From an uncultured Lachnoclostridium sp. (lineage in GTDB: Bacteria > Bacillota > Clostridia > Lachnospirales > Lachnospiraceae), in the NCBI GenBank assembly GCA_948330435.1, contig CAOJBY010000031.1, forward strand, positions 1-39,000: a DNA stretch of 39,000 nucleotides. The letters run 5' to 3'. Position 1 is the first letter of the stretch. The number at the start of each line of letters is the position of its first letter. Made by a program: the position numbers and the translations under genes. Below are positions 8,256 to 15,935 of this stretch, piece by piece. The notes beneath the pieces were generated by a model. The model was given only the letters and a program-made list of their open reading frames with translations. It searched no databases and was not told the DNA's origin.

Positions 8256-9131
8256 CTATGAGTCAGATTTGGTTGCCTTTTCGGGTTTTAGTGGGATATT
8301 GGGAATTTCTTCCCCGGTCAGCTCACCCAAGGTATGAAAGCTGTACCCCAACTCTTCCCATTTTGTCAGCAGTTCATCCAGAATCTCTCCATTTGTCTTA
8401 GAAGTATTATGTAACAGCACCACTGCACCAGGGTGGATCCGTGGAATCAGCTTGGAGAATGCTTCCTCATGGGTAGGCTGCTGATCCTGATACCAATCCA
8501 CATAGGCCAGGCTCCAGAAAAAGGTCTTATACCCCAGTTCCTGGGCCATTTTCAGGTTGCTTTCACTGTAAATGCCCTGTGGAGGACGATAGTATTTTGT
8601 CATGGGCTGGCCAATGGTCTCTTCGTAGAGGGCTTCCAGATCGGACAATTCCTTTCTGAAAGCTTCCTTATCTCCAATCTTAGACATGTCGGGATGGTGA
8701 TACGTGTGATTTCCCACAGTATGGCCCTCCTCCACCATGCGTTTTACCAGATCGGGACTAGTCTCCATATAATTTCCCACAATAAAGAAAGTGGCCTTGG
8801 CATTGTGTTTCTTCAAGGCATCCAAAATGGCAGGGGTATTGCCGTTTTCGAAGCCACAGTCAAAAGTGAGATAAATCTTTTTTTCTTCCGTTTCTTCCAC
8901 ATAATAAGCGTCAAAATCCTTTAGATAGGAGGGGGCAGCATTGCCTATGGGAGCCTTTCCCTCCTCCTGAAAGCTCAGGCCCCAGTTGGCAGAAGCACCG
9001 CTGCTGGCAGGCAGAAGAGCACCGGACTCGGGCAAGCCCTGGAGCCGGGCGATTCCCTGGCCGCAGAAATAAGAGAGGGTAAGCAGCAGAACCGTACCGA
9101 TGATGTTCTTGAGATTCTTGTTCAAGTTCAT
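8256..9131 (-). CDS. pdaA: Polysaccharide deacetylase, PdaA-type (spore cortex muramic delta-lactam synthesis)
   Basis: This NodB-fold deacetylase closely resembles Bacillus PdaA, which deacetylates muramic acid so that muramic delta-lactam can form in spore cortex. Visible motifs are LTFDCGFENGNTPAILDALK (PdaA-type first motif), GHTVGNHTYHHPD (metal-binding H-x3-H), YRPPQGIYSES, FFWSLAYVDWYQDQQPT and HPGAVVLLHNTS. An N-terminal hydrophobic segment (about residues 9-27) followed by a linker implies secretion or membrane anchoring. The 291-residue length fits. GAGG lies only two bases before the ATG, so the start is slightly uncertain. It is transcribed against its neighbours. Its presence suggests a spore-forming lineage. 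Confidence 0.88.
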   Translation of the reverse strand: MNLNKNLKNIIGTVLLLTLSYFCGQGIARLQGLPESGALLPASSGASANWGLSFQEEGKAPIGNAAPSYLKDFDAYYVEETEEKKIYLTFDCGFENGNTPAILDALKKHNAKATFFIVGNYMETSPDLVKRMVEEGHTVGNHTYHHPDMSKIGDKEAFRKELSDLEALYEETIGQPMTKYYRPPQGIYSESNLKMAQELGYKTFFWSLAYVDWYQDQQPTHEEAFSKLIPRIHPGAVVLLHNTSKTNGEILDELLTKWEELGYSFHTLGELTGEEIPNIPLKPEKATKSDS

Positions 9132-9319
9132 TCCTCAAAAAGTCGTTTTTGTATATATATGAAGAAATCGGGGAAATCAGACGTTTTCCGTATATTTTTG
9201 GAAAGTTACTACACAGACAGATGGCAAAGACACAGGCAGAAAGACTTTTCTAATATCAGGTGTTCATCTGACCTGTTACCTTTTTTACGGTAAAGCGATA
9301 AAGAAATAATAACTTCCAG

Positions 9320-9348
9320 TTGAAAAAAATCTATTTTTGTTCTATATT
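9320..9348 (+). promoter_or_regulatory. Sigma-A promoter for leuB
   Basis: TTGAAA at 9320-9325 and TATATT at 9343-9348 are spaced by exactly 17 bases. Transcription should start about 9355, leaving a leader of only about 30 bases before leuB. That leaves no room for a T-box or leucine attenuator. Two small hairpins lie upstream between 9255 and 9295, with no clear role. Confidence 0.75.
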
Positions 9349-9384
9349 ATTAACAATAGGCGTTTTTGGAAGGGATGATGAAGA

Positions 9385-10470
9385 ATGAGATTAGATATCG
9401 CAGTAATTCCCGGCGATGGAATCGGGCCGGAGATTGTGAGAGAAGCAAGAAAGGTATTAGATAAGGTAGGAACATGTTTCGGCCATGAGTTGGTGTATAC
9501 GGATCTGCTGATGGGAGGGGCATCCATTGACGTTCACGGGGTTCCCCTGACGGATGAGACCATTGAGACGGCAAAGTCAAAGGATGCGGTTTTGATGGGC
9601 TCCATCGGCGGAGATGCGGCAACCTCCCCCTGGTATCAGCTTCCCCCGGATAAGAGACCAGAGGCAGGACTTTTGAAGCTTCGCAAGTCCTTGGGGCTGT
9701 TTGCAAACTTAAGACCTGCGGTACTGTATGGGGAACTAAGGAAAGCCTGCCCCTTAAGGGATGAGATTATCGGGGATGGCTTTGATATGATGATTATGCG
9801 TGAACTGACCGGCGGTCTTTATTTTGGAGAGCGTAGGACAGAGGAGATTAACGGCGTTCTGACGGCCGTTGACACCCTTACATATAATGTGGAAGAGATT
9901 CGCCGGATAGCTAAGAGAGCCTTTGACATTGCAGGAAAGAGAAGAAAAAAGGTCTGCAGCGTAGACAAGGCCAATGTGCTGGATTCTTCCAGGCTTTGGA
10001 GAAAGGTTGTGGAGGAGGTTTCTGGGGATTATCCGGATATCGAGCTTTCCCACATGCTGGTGGACAACTGTGCCATGCAGTTGGTGAAGAATCCGGGACA
10101 GTTTGATGTGATTCTCACGGAAAATATGTTTGGCGACATTCTTTCCGATGAAGCGAGCATGGTGACAGGGTCCATTGGAATGCTTTCCAGTGCAAGTCTC
10201 AATGATACAAAGTTTGGACTTTATGAGCCAAGCCACGGCTCCGCACCGGATATCGCCGGACAGGATTTGGCGAACCCCATTGCAACGATTCTTTCTGCAG
10301 CCATGATGCTGCGGTTCACGTTCGACTTGGACAAGGAAGCGGATGCCATCGAAGCGGCAGTGCAGCAGGTACTTGCAGACGGCTACCGGACAGGGGATAT
10401 TATGTCCGAGGGCTGTACAAAGGTTGGAACTGTAAAAATGGGCGATTTGATTGCGGAACGTATAAAATAA
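9385..10470 (+). CDS. leuB: 3-isopropylmalate dehydrogenase
   Basis: This is a cytoplasmic NAD-dependent enzyme of leucine synthesis: 3-isopropylmalate is oxidised and decarboxylated to 2-oxoisocaproate. The beta-decarboxylating dehydrogenase fold is recognised from IPGDGIGPEIV at the N terminus, the substrate-binding Arg region SLGLFANLRPA, the YFGERR loop, the metal-binding Asp region ENMFGDILSDEASM and the NAD-binding end YEPSHGSAPDIAGQDLANPIATI. Those loops and the 361-residue length favour LeuB over isocitrate or tartrate dehydrogenase. leuA, leuC and leuD are not in the window. The gene heads an apparent branched-chain block with ilvD and ilvB, joined through R1 repeat spacers rather than tight overlaps. 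Confidence 0.95.
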   Translation: MRLDIAVIPGDGIGPEIVREARKVLDKVGTCFGHELVYTDLLMGGASIDVHGVPLTDETIETAKSKDAVLMGSIGGDAATSPWYQLPPDKRPEAGLLKLRKSLGLFANLRPAVLYGELRKACPLRDEIIGDGFDMMIMRELTGGLYFGERRTEEINGVLTAVDTLTYNVEEIRRIAKRAFDIAGKRRKKVCSVDKANVLDSSRLWRKVVEEVSGDYPDIELSHMLVDNCAMQLVKNPGQFDVILTENMFGDILSDEASMVTGSIGMLSSASLNDTKFGLYEPSHGSAPDIAGQDLANPIATILSAAMMLRFTFDLDKEADAIEAAVQQVLADGYRTGDIMSEGCTKVGTVKMGDLIAERIK

Positions 10471-10497
10471 AGGATAATAATATTACGGAACTTCAAT

Positions 10498-10598
10498 CAG
10501 TAATATTCTGCCAGTGCACAAATCAATTTACAGACGCACGCTTTTGCGGCTGGGAATTGATTTATATAAGGGTGTACTGACAGGATATTACGGAACTT
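10498..10598 (+). repeat. R1 hairpin repeat, copy B (upstream of ilvD)
   Basis: The left arm TAATATTCTGCCAGTGCAC pairs with the right arm GTGTACTGACAGGATATTA using wobbles. The inner helix is AAATCAATTT/AAATTGATTT. The top is CAGACGC/GCGGCTG, a paired change from the CAGACAC/GTGGCTG of copies A and F. A leftover ATTACGGAACTTCAA just before it (from 10481) matches the end of a unit, suggesting a lost tandem neighbour. It ends 19 bases before the ilvD start, directly next to the AGGAGG site. Confidence 0.88.
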
Positions 10599-10616
10599 CA
10601 AATAGGAGGAGCAGAT

Positions 10617-12281
10617 ATGAAAAGTGATGCAGTAACAAAGGGAATGCAGCAGGCACCCCACAGAAGTTTATTTAATGCCCTGGGACTGACCCAGGAGGAA
10701 CTTGACAGGCCATTGGTAGGAATTGTCAGCTCTTATAATGAGATTGTACCGGGACACATGAATTTGGACAAGATTGTAGAAGCCGTAAAGCTAGGCGTAG
10801 CCATGGGCGGCGGAACGCCAATCGTGTTCCCGGCCATTGCTGTCTGTGACGGAATCGCCATGGGGCATGTGGGAATGAAATACTCCCTGGTAACCAGAGA
10901 TCTGATTGCCGATTCTACGGAATGCATGGCATTGGCCCATCAGTTTGACGCTCTGGTTATGGTTCCCAATTGTGACAAGAACGTGCCGGGACTTTTGATG
11001 GCAGCAGCCAGAATCAATGTTCCTACCGTATTTGTCAGCGGCGGACCCATGCTGGCCGGACATGTAAAGGGGCAAAAAAGGAGCCTTTCCAGCATGTTTG
11101 AAGCAGTAGGTGCTCATGCGGCAGGCAATATGACGGCGGATGAGGTACGGGAATTTGAGGAAAAGGTATGTCCTACCTGCGGTTCCTGTTCCGGCATGTA
11201 CACGGCGAACAGCATGAACTGTCTCACGGAAGCCCTTGGCATGGGCCTTAAGGGCAATGGAACCATCCCGGCTGTTTACTCCGAGCGTATTAAACTGGCA
11301 AAGCATGCAGGTATGCAGGTCATGGAGATGCTCCGCCAGAATATCCGTCCTCGTGATATTATGACCGAGAAAGCATTCTTAAATGCCCTGACCGTAGATA
11401 TGGCCCTTGGCTGCTCTACCAACAGTATGCTTCACCTCCCGGCCATTGCCCATGAGGCAGGCGTGGATCTGAATATGGAGGTTGCCAATGAGATGAGTGC
11501 AAAGACACCAAACCTTTGCCACTTAGCACCGGCCGGTCCAACTTACATGGAGGATCTGAATGAAGCAGGCGGAGTCTATGCCGTTATGAATGAGTTGAAT
11601 AAAAAGCAGCTTTTATATACAGACTTGATTACTGTAACAGGAAAGACAGTGGGAGAAAACATCAAAGACTGTGTAAATCGTAATCCCGAGGTTATCCGCC
11701 CCATAGACAATCCCTACAGTGAGATTGGCGGAATTGCCGTACTAAAGGGCAATCTGGCTCCTGACACGGCTGTAGTAAAACGCTCCGCCGTTGTGCCTGA
11801 GATGATGACCCATGAGGGACCGGCCCGGGTATTTGACTGTGAAGAGGATGCCATTGATGCCATCAAGGGCGGAAAGATTGTGGCTGGCGATGTGGTCGTA
11901 ATCCGCTATGAGGGACCCAAGGGCGGCCCGGGTATGCGTGAGATGCTGAATCCAACCTCTGCCATCGCAGGTATGGGCCTTGGAGCTTCCGTAGCACTTA
12001 TTACGGACGGACGCTTCAGCGGAGCGTCCAGAGGAGCGTCCATCGGACACGTATCTCCGGAAGCAGCCGTAGGCGGACCCATTGCACTGGTAGAAGAGGG
12101 AGATCGGATTCGCATTGATATCCCCAACAATCGTCTGGAAGTACTGGTGTCCGACGAGGAGATGGCAGCGAGAAAGGCAAAATGGCAGCCAAGAGAGCCA
12201 AAAGTGACCACCGGCTACCTGGCCCGCTATGCCAAGATGGTAACCTCCGGAAACCGTGGAGCAGTCTTGGAGATTAAATAA
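10617..12281 (+). CDS. ilvD: Dihydroxy-acid dehydratase
   Basis: This iron-sulfur enzyme of isoleucine/valine synthesis converts 2,3-dihydroxy-3-methyl acids to 2-oxo acids. IlvD/Edd hallmarks are present: SYNEIVPGHMNLD, the CDKNVPGLLMAAARINVPT signature and the cysteine-rich CPTCGSCSGMYTANSMNCL signature (cluster ligands). Later come YEGPKGGPGMREM and ITDGRFSGASRGASIGHVSPEA. The 554-residue length is typical of IlvD and shorter than Edd. AGGAGG precedes the ATG. It is separated from leuB by R1 copy B and from ilvB by three tandem R1 copies, so R1 hairpins would flank it in any shared transcript. Confidence 0.96.
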   Translation: MKSDAVTKGMQQAPHRSLFNALGLTQEELDRPLVGIVSSYNEIVPGHMNLDKIVEAVKLGVAMGGGTPIVFPAIAVCDGIAMGHVGMKYSLVTRDLIADSTECMALAHQFDALVMVPNCDKNVPGLLMAAARINVPTVFVSGGPMLAGHVKGQKRSLSSMFEAVGAHAAGNMTADEVREFEEKVCPTCGSCSGMYTANSMNCLTEALGMGLKGNGTIPAVYSERIKLAKHAGMQVMEMLRQNIRPRDIMTEKAFLNALTVDMALGCSTNSMLHLPAIAHEAGVDLNMEVANEMSAKTPNLCHLAPAGPTYMEDLNEAGGVYAVMNELNKKQLLYTDLITVTGKTVGENIKDCVNRNPEVIRPIDNPYSEIGGIAVLKGNLAPDTAVVKRSAVVPEMMTHEGPARVFDCEEDAIDAIKGGKIVAGDVVVIRYEGPKGGPGMREMLNPTSAIAGMGLGASVALITDGRFSGASRGASIGHVSPEAAVGGPIALVEEGDRIRIDIPNNRLEVLVSDEEMAARKAKWQPREPKVTTGYLARYAKMVTSGNRGAVLEIK

Positions 12282-12282
12282 A

Positions 12283-12385
12283 CAGTAATATCACACACTG
12301 TGCACAAATCGATTTACAGGCACATGTATTTTGTGACTGGAAATTGATTTCATAAAGGTGTACAGTGAGTGATATTACGGAACTT
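12283..12385 (+). repeat. R1 hairpin repeat, copy C1 (first of tandem triplet upstream of ilvB)
   Basis: This copy begins two bases after the ilvD stop codon. The arms TAATATCACACACTGTGCAC and GTGTACAGTGAGTGATATTA pair, with AAATCGATTT/AAATTGATTT inside and a CAGGCACA/TGTGACTG top. It ends in CGGAACTT. The triplet occupies almost all of the 336-base gap 12282-12617, and I see no other gene or promoter in that gap. Confidence 0.9.
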
Positions 12386-12388
12386 AAA

Positions 12389-12490
12389 CAGTAATATCAC
12401 ATACCATGCACAAATCGATTTACAGGCACACGTACTTGTGACTGGAAATTGATTTCATAAGGGTGTATGGTATGTGATATTACGGAACTT
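12389..12490 (+). repeat. R1 hairpin repeat, copy C2
   Basis: This middle copy starts 106 bases after C1. Its outer helix carries ACCATGCAC on the left and GTGTATGGT on the right, where C1 has ACTGTGCAC and GTGTACAGT. Both sides changed together, so pairing is kept. The top is CAGGCACA/TGTGACTG with a shorter loop than C1. Confidence 0.9.
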
Positions 12491-12493
12491 AAA

Positions 12494-12595
12494 CAGTAAT
12501 ATCACACATTGTGCACAAATCGATTTACAGGCACATGTATCTGTGACTGGAAATTGATTTCATAAGGGTGTACAGTGTGTGATATTACGGGACTT
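12494..12595 (+). repeat. R1 hairpin repeat, copy C3
   Basis: This third tandem copy starts 105 bases after C2. The arms CACACATTGTGCAC and GTGTACAGTGTGTG pair with one G-T wobble. Its tail reads CGGGACTT instead of CGGAACTT. It ends 22 bases before the ilvB start. Confidence 0.9.
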
Positions 12596-12617
12596 AATAT
12601 AAGAACGGAGAGAAAGC

Positions 12618-14300
12618 ATGCAGTTGACAGGATCTGAGATCATCATTGAGTGCCTTAAGGAGCAGGGAGTAGATACCGTCTTTGGCTATCCGGGAGGTGC
12701 AATCTTAAACGTATATGATGAACTATATAAACACAGCAATGAGATAACCCATATTCTGACCTCCCATGAGCAGGGAGCTTCCCATGCGGCGGACGGATAT
12801 GCCCGTGCTACGGGAAAGGTAGGCGTATGTATGGCAACCTCCGGACCGGGTGCGACCAACCTGGTTACGGGAATTGCAACGGCCTATATGGATTCGATTC
12901 CTGTGGTTGCCATTACGGCTAATGTAGGAAAGTCCCTGTTGGGAAGAGATTCCTTTCAGGAGGTAGATATTGCCGGAATTACCATGCCGGTTACAAAGCA
13001 TAATTATATTATTAAGGATGTGGAAGATCTGGCACCGGCTATTCGGAGGGCCTTTCACATTGCAAAAAGCGGACGGCCCGGTCCGGTGCTTATTGATGTA
13101 ACCAAGGATGTAACAGCCAATAAGACAGAGTATGAATACCAGAAGCCTTTGGAAGCAGAACGGAAGACCGATATGATTCGGGAAGAGGATATGGATCAGG
13201 CAGCGGCCATGATTGCAAAAGCAAAGCGGCCATTTATCTTTGTGGGCGGCGGAGCCGTGCTCTCGGGAGCTTCTGCTGAGGTGGCAAAGCTAGCAAGAAA
13301 GCTGAATGCTCCTGTCTGTGATTCCCTTATGGGAAAGGGTGCATTTCCGGGAGAGGATCCATTGTATACGGGAATGCTTGGTATGCATGGAACCAAGGCA
13401 TCCAATTACGGAGTGACCCAGTGCGACCTTTTGATTACCATCGGTGCACGCTTCAGCGATCGAGTGACGGGAGACGCAACCCGTTTTGCAAGAAAGGCCA
13501 GAATTCTTCAGATTGATATTGATCCGGCGGAGATCAATAAAAATGTGATCGTAGATGCAAGTATTATCGGGGATGTGAAAGAGGTTCTGACCCGGCTGCT
13601 TTCCAGGGTTGAGGAGAAGAAACATCCTGAGTGGATAGAACAGATCGGGGCCTTGAAAGAGAAGCATCCCTTAAAGTATGAGGAAAGCCGTCTGACAGGA
13701 CCTTACATCGTGGAGGAGCTGTATCGGGTTACAAAGGGAGATGCCATTATCACTACGGAGGTAGGCCAGAACCAGATGTGGGCGGCCCAGTTCTATAAGT
13801 ATAAGGAGCCTAGAACGTTCCTTACCTCCGGAGGACTTGGAACCATGGGTTATGGACTTGGTGCTTCCATCGGGGCGAAGCTTGGCCGTCCGGATAAGAT
13901 TGTGGTAAATGTGGCAGGTGACGGCTGCTTCCGTATGAACATGAACGAGATTGCCACGGCGGCCCGCTACAATGTACCCATTATCCAATTGGTACTCAAT
14001 AATCATGTACTGGGAATGGTGCACCAGTGGCAGACCTTGTTCTATAATAAGCATTATTCTGCTACGATTTTAAATGATCAGGTGGATTTTGTGAAGCTGG
14101 CAGAAGCCCTTGGTGCTGTAGGAATACGTGTGACCAAGAGAGAAGAGGTAGCACCTGCCTTAGAGAAAGCCATATCCCTGGGACGTCCGGTAGTGATTGA
14201 CTGCATCATTGACTGTGAGGATAAGGTATTTCCCATGGTGGCGGCAGGAGCACCCATTGAGGAAGCTTTTGATGCGGAGGATTTGAAGAATTCCAAGTAA
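12618..14300 (+). CDS. ilvB: Acetolactate synthase, large (catalytic) subunit
   Basis: This is the ThDP-dependent enzyme that opens valine/leucine/isoleucine synthesis by condensing pyruvate with pyruvate or 2-oxobutyrate. The N-terminal ThDP-binding Glu51 lies in TSHEQGASHAADGYARATG. The middle FAD/DHAP-like domain includes GARFSDRVTGD. The C-terminal ThDP motif GDGCFRMNMNEIATAARY is followed by VLNNHVLGMVHQWQ. The 560-residue length and the QWQ region fit biosynthetic AHAS rather than catabolic AlsS. No ilvN-type regulatory subunit gene follows; the next gene is an L,D-transpeptidase. The ribosome site is GGAGAG, ten bases before the ATG. Three R1 hairpins lie in its leader. Confidence 0.95.
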   Translation: MQLTGSEIIIECLKEQGVDTVFGYPGGAILNVYDELYKHSNEITHILTSHEQGASHAADGYARATGKVGVCMATSGPGATNLVTGIATAYMDSIPVVAITANVGKSLLGRDSFQEVDIAGITMPVTKHNYIIKDVEDLAPAIRRAFHIAKSGRPGPVLIDVTKDVTANKTEYEYQKPLEAERKTDMIREEDMDQAAAMIAKAKRPFIFVGGGAVLSGASAEVAKLARKLNAPVCDSLMGKGAFPGEDPLYTGMLGMHGTKASNYGVTQCDLLITIGARFSDRVTGDATRFARKARILQIDIDPAEINKNVIVDASIIGDVKEVLTRLLSRVEEKKHPEWIEQIGALKEKHPLKYEESRLTGPYIVEELYRVTKGDAIITTEVGQNQMWAAQFYKYKEPRTFLTSGGLGTMGYGLGASIGAKLGRPDKIVVNVAGDGCFRMNMNEIATAARYNVPIIQLVLNNHVLGMVHQWQTLFYNKHYSATILNDQVDFVKLAEALGAVGIRVTKREEVAPALEKAISLGRPVVIDCIIDCEDKVFPMVAAGAPIEEAFDAEDLKNSK

Positions 14301-14343
14301 AAGCGTTTGGTGTTAGAAAAATGAAACAGGGAGTTTGGAACTG

Positions 14344-15702
14344 ATGCGGAAGCGGATAAGGTGGTATGCTTGGAGCCTGTTTGCGGTTCTGGCGATCTAT
14401 ACAGGAATTTCTGTATATTTCATGGATCATTTTTTTGCCGGAACCTCCATCAATAACACAAATGTAGAATATTTGACTGCAAAGCAAGTGAATGAAATGA
14501 TTATGAGACAGGCCGAAGCATATCGGCTTGTCTTAAAAGGCAGAGAGGAAAAGACTGAGGAGCTGGATCCAAAGAGCCTGGGTGTTACTTACTATGAGAC
14601 AGACGCAGCAGAACATGTGAAGAGAATTCAAAATGGATTTCTCTGGCCTAGAATGTTCTGGCAGAGGGATTCTTATCAATTGGTTCCGGGAGTTTCCTTT
14701 GATGAGGAGCAGCTTTTGGCAGCGGTTCGTGATCTGGAACTGGTGCAAAATGGAGTGCCGCCCCAAAACGCATGGGTAGAAATGACCGAAGAGGGATATG
14801 AGCTTCATGAGGAGGAGCCGGGCAGCAGATTGATTGTCAGGAATCTTGGCGAGCAGATTAAAGGGTCCATATCCAATCAATTGCCGGAGCTTGACCTGGA
14901 GGAGACAGGGTGCTATCAGGCACCCGGGATTACGGCAGAGTCTGAGAAAATCACGGCTCTTACCGGGCAGCTTGACGGCTGGCTTAAGACAGAGGTTACC
15001 TATGAATTTGGTCCGGAGACAGAAGTGGTGGATAAAAAGGCTGTCAGCAGTTTTATCCGTCTGAATGGCTACGAAGCCTTTCTTGATTCGGAAGCTGTGA
15101 CAGCCTGGGTCTGCCAGTTGGCAGAAAAGCGGGATACCTACAAAAAGCCAAGGAATTTTAAGAGTACCCTCCGGGGAGTGATCACAGTAAAGGGCGGTAA
15201 CTATGGCTGGCAGATTGATCAGGAAGCAGAGAGCGAAGCTCTTTTTGCCCATGTGGAACAGGGTGAGACCCTTTCAAAAGAACCGGCCTACACCCAGCGG
15301 GGGAATGCATGGAGTTCCAATTATGATATTGGAGACACTTATATTGAGGTAGATATGGGTGCTCAGCATATGTGGTTTTATAAGAATGGACGGCTTGTGA
15401 TAGATACGGATGTTGTAACCGGAAATATGAGTCGTGGCTACGGGACACCGGCTATAGTGGCATCCATACAATATAAGGCCCGTAACGCAGTGCTTCGGGG
15501 TGCCGACTATGCTACACCGGTAAAGTATTGGATGCCGTTCTATCGAAATTACGGAATCCACGATGCCAATTGGCGGGTGAATTTTGGCGGGAATATCTAT
15601 AAGACAAACGGTTCTCACGGCTGTGTAAACACACCGCCGGCCAACATGAAAGTGATATTTGAGAATGCAGAGAAAGGGACGCCGGTTATCTTATATTACT
15701 AG
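14344..15702 (+). CDS. L,D-transpeptidase (YkuD) with N-terminal peptidoglycan-binding-like domain
   Basis: This predicted membrane-anchored cell-wall enzyme would form 3-3 crosslinks or attach proteins to peptidoglycan. A basic start (MRKRIR) and one membrane segment (about residues 7-26) place the rest outside the cell. A long middle region of PG4/VanW-like type precedes the YkuD catalytic domain (about residues 330-452), which begins near YIEVDMGAQHMWFY. The active site is visible as YGIHDANW and SHGCVNTP, with the catalytic Cys in SHGC. I chose ATG 14344 because AGGGAG lies about ten bases before it; a TTG at 14335 would add three residues. It sits between ilvB and serC with no functional link evident. 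Confidence 0.92.
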   Translation: MRKRIRWYAWSLFAVLAIYTGISVYFMDHFFAGTSINNTNVEYLTAKQVNEMIMRQAEAYRLVLKGREEKTEELDPKSLGVTYYETDAAEHVKRIQNGFLWPRMFWQRDSYQLVPGVSFDEEQLLAAVRDLELVQNGVPPQNAWVEMTEEGYELHEEEPGSRLIVRNLGEQIKGSISNQLPELDLEETGCYQAPGITAESEKITALTGQLDGWLKTEVTYEFGPETEVVDKKAVSSFIRLNGYEAFLDSEAVTAWVCQLAEKRDTYKKPRNFKSTLRGVITVKGGNYGWQIDQEAESEALFAHVEQGETLSKEPAYTQRGNAWSSNYDIGDTYIEVDMGAQHMWFYKNGRLVIDTDVVTGNMSRGYGTPAIVASIQYKARNAVLRGADYATPVKYWMPFYRNYGIHDANWRVNFGGNIYKTNGSHGCVNTPPANMKVIFENAEKGTPVILYY

Positions 15703-15713
15703 TGAACTTAAAA

Positions 15714-15813
15714 CAGCAATACCTCGACAGTGCCAGAACAATTAACAGACACATGCACTTGTGTCTGGGAATTGTTCTAGATGAGAGGTGCTGGAATAGG
15801 TATTGCGGAACTT
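15714..15813 (+). repeat. R1 hairpin repeat, copy D1 (first of tandem pair upstream of serC)
   Basis: This copy belongs to a distinct subtype. The outer arms GCAATACC and GGTATTGC replace TAATATC/GATATTA. The inner helix is GAACAATT/AATTGTTC instead of AAATCGATTT/AAATTGATTT. The top is a full CAGACACA/TGTGTCTG match. It begins 12 bases after the transpeptidase stop and ends in CGGAACTT. Confidence 0.88.
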
Positions 15814-15817
15814 AAAA

Positions 15818-15917
15818 CAGCAATACCTCGACAGTGCCAGAACAATTAACAGACACAAGCACCTGTGGCTGGGAATTGTTCTAGAAGAGAGGTGCTGGAA
15901 GAAGTATTGCGGAACTT
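15818..15917 (+). repeat. R1 hairpin repeat, copy D2
   Basis: This second unit of the serC pair starts 104 bases after D1 and has the same left arm. The top is CAGACACA/TGTGGCTG with the A-G mismatch typical of other R1 copies. It ends in CGGAACTT, two bases before the AAATAGGAGG site of serC. Confidence 0.88.
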
Positions 15918-15935
15918 AAATAGGAGGATGAAAAA

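Noticed and set aside
12283..12595. CRISPR-like array
   Set aside because: The repeats are about 105 bases long, palindromic over their full length and contiguous with no unique spacers. There are no cas genes.
10471..15935. T-box or amino-acid attenuator leaders before leuB, ilvD, ilvB or serC
   Set aside because: No T-box sequence, specifier loop or terminator/antiterminator pair was found. The gaps are filled by R1 hairpins without T-runs, and the leuB leader is only about 30 bases.
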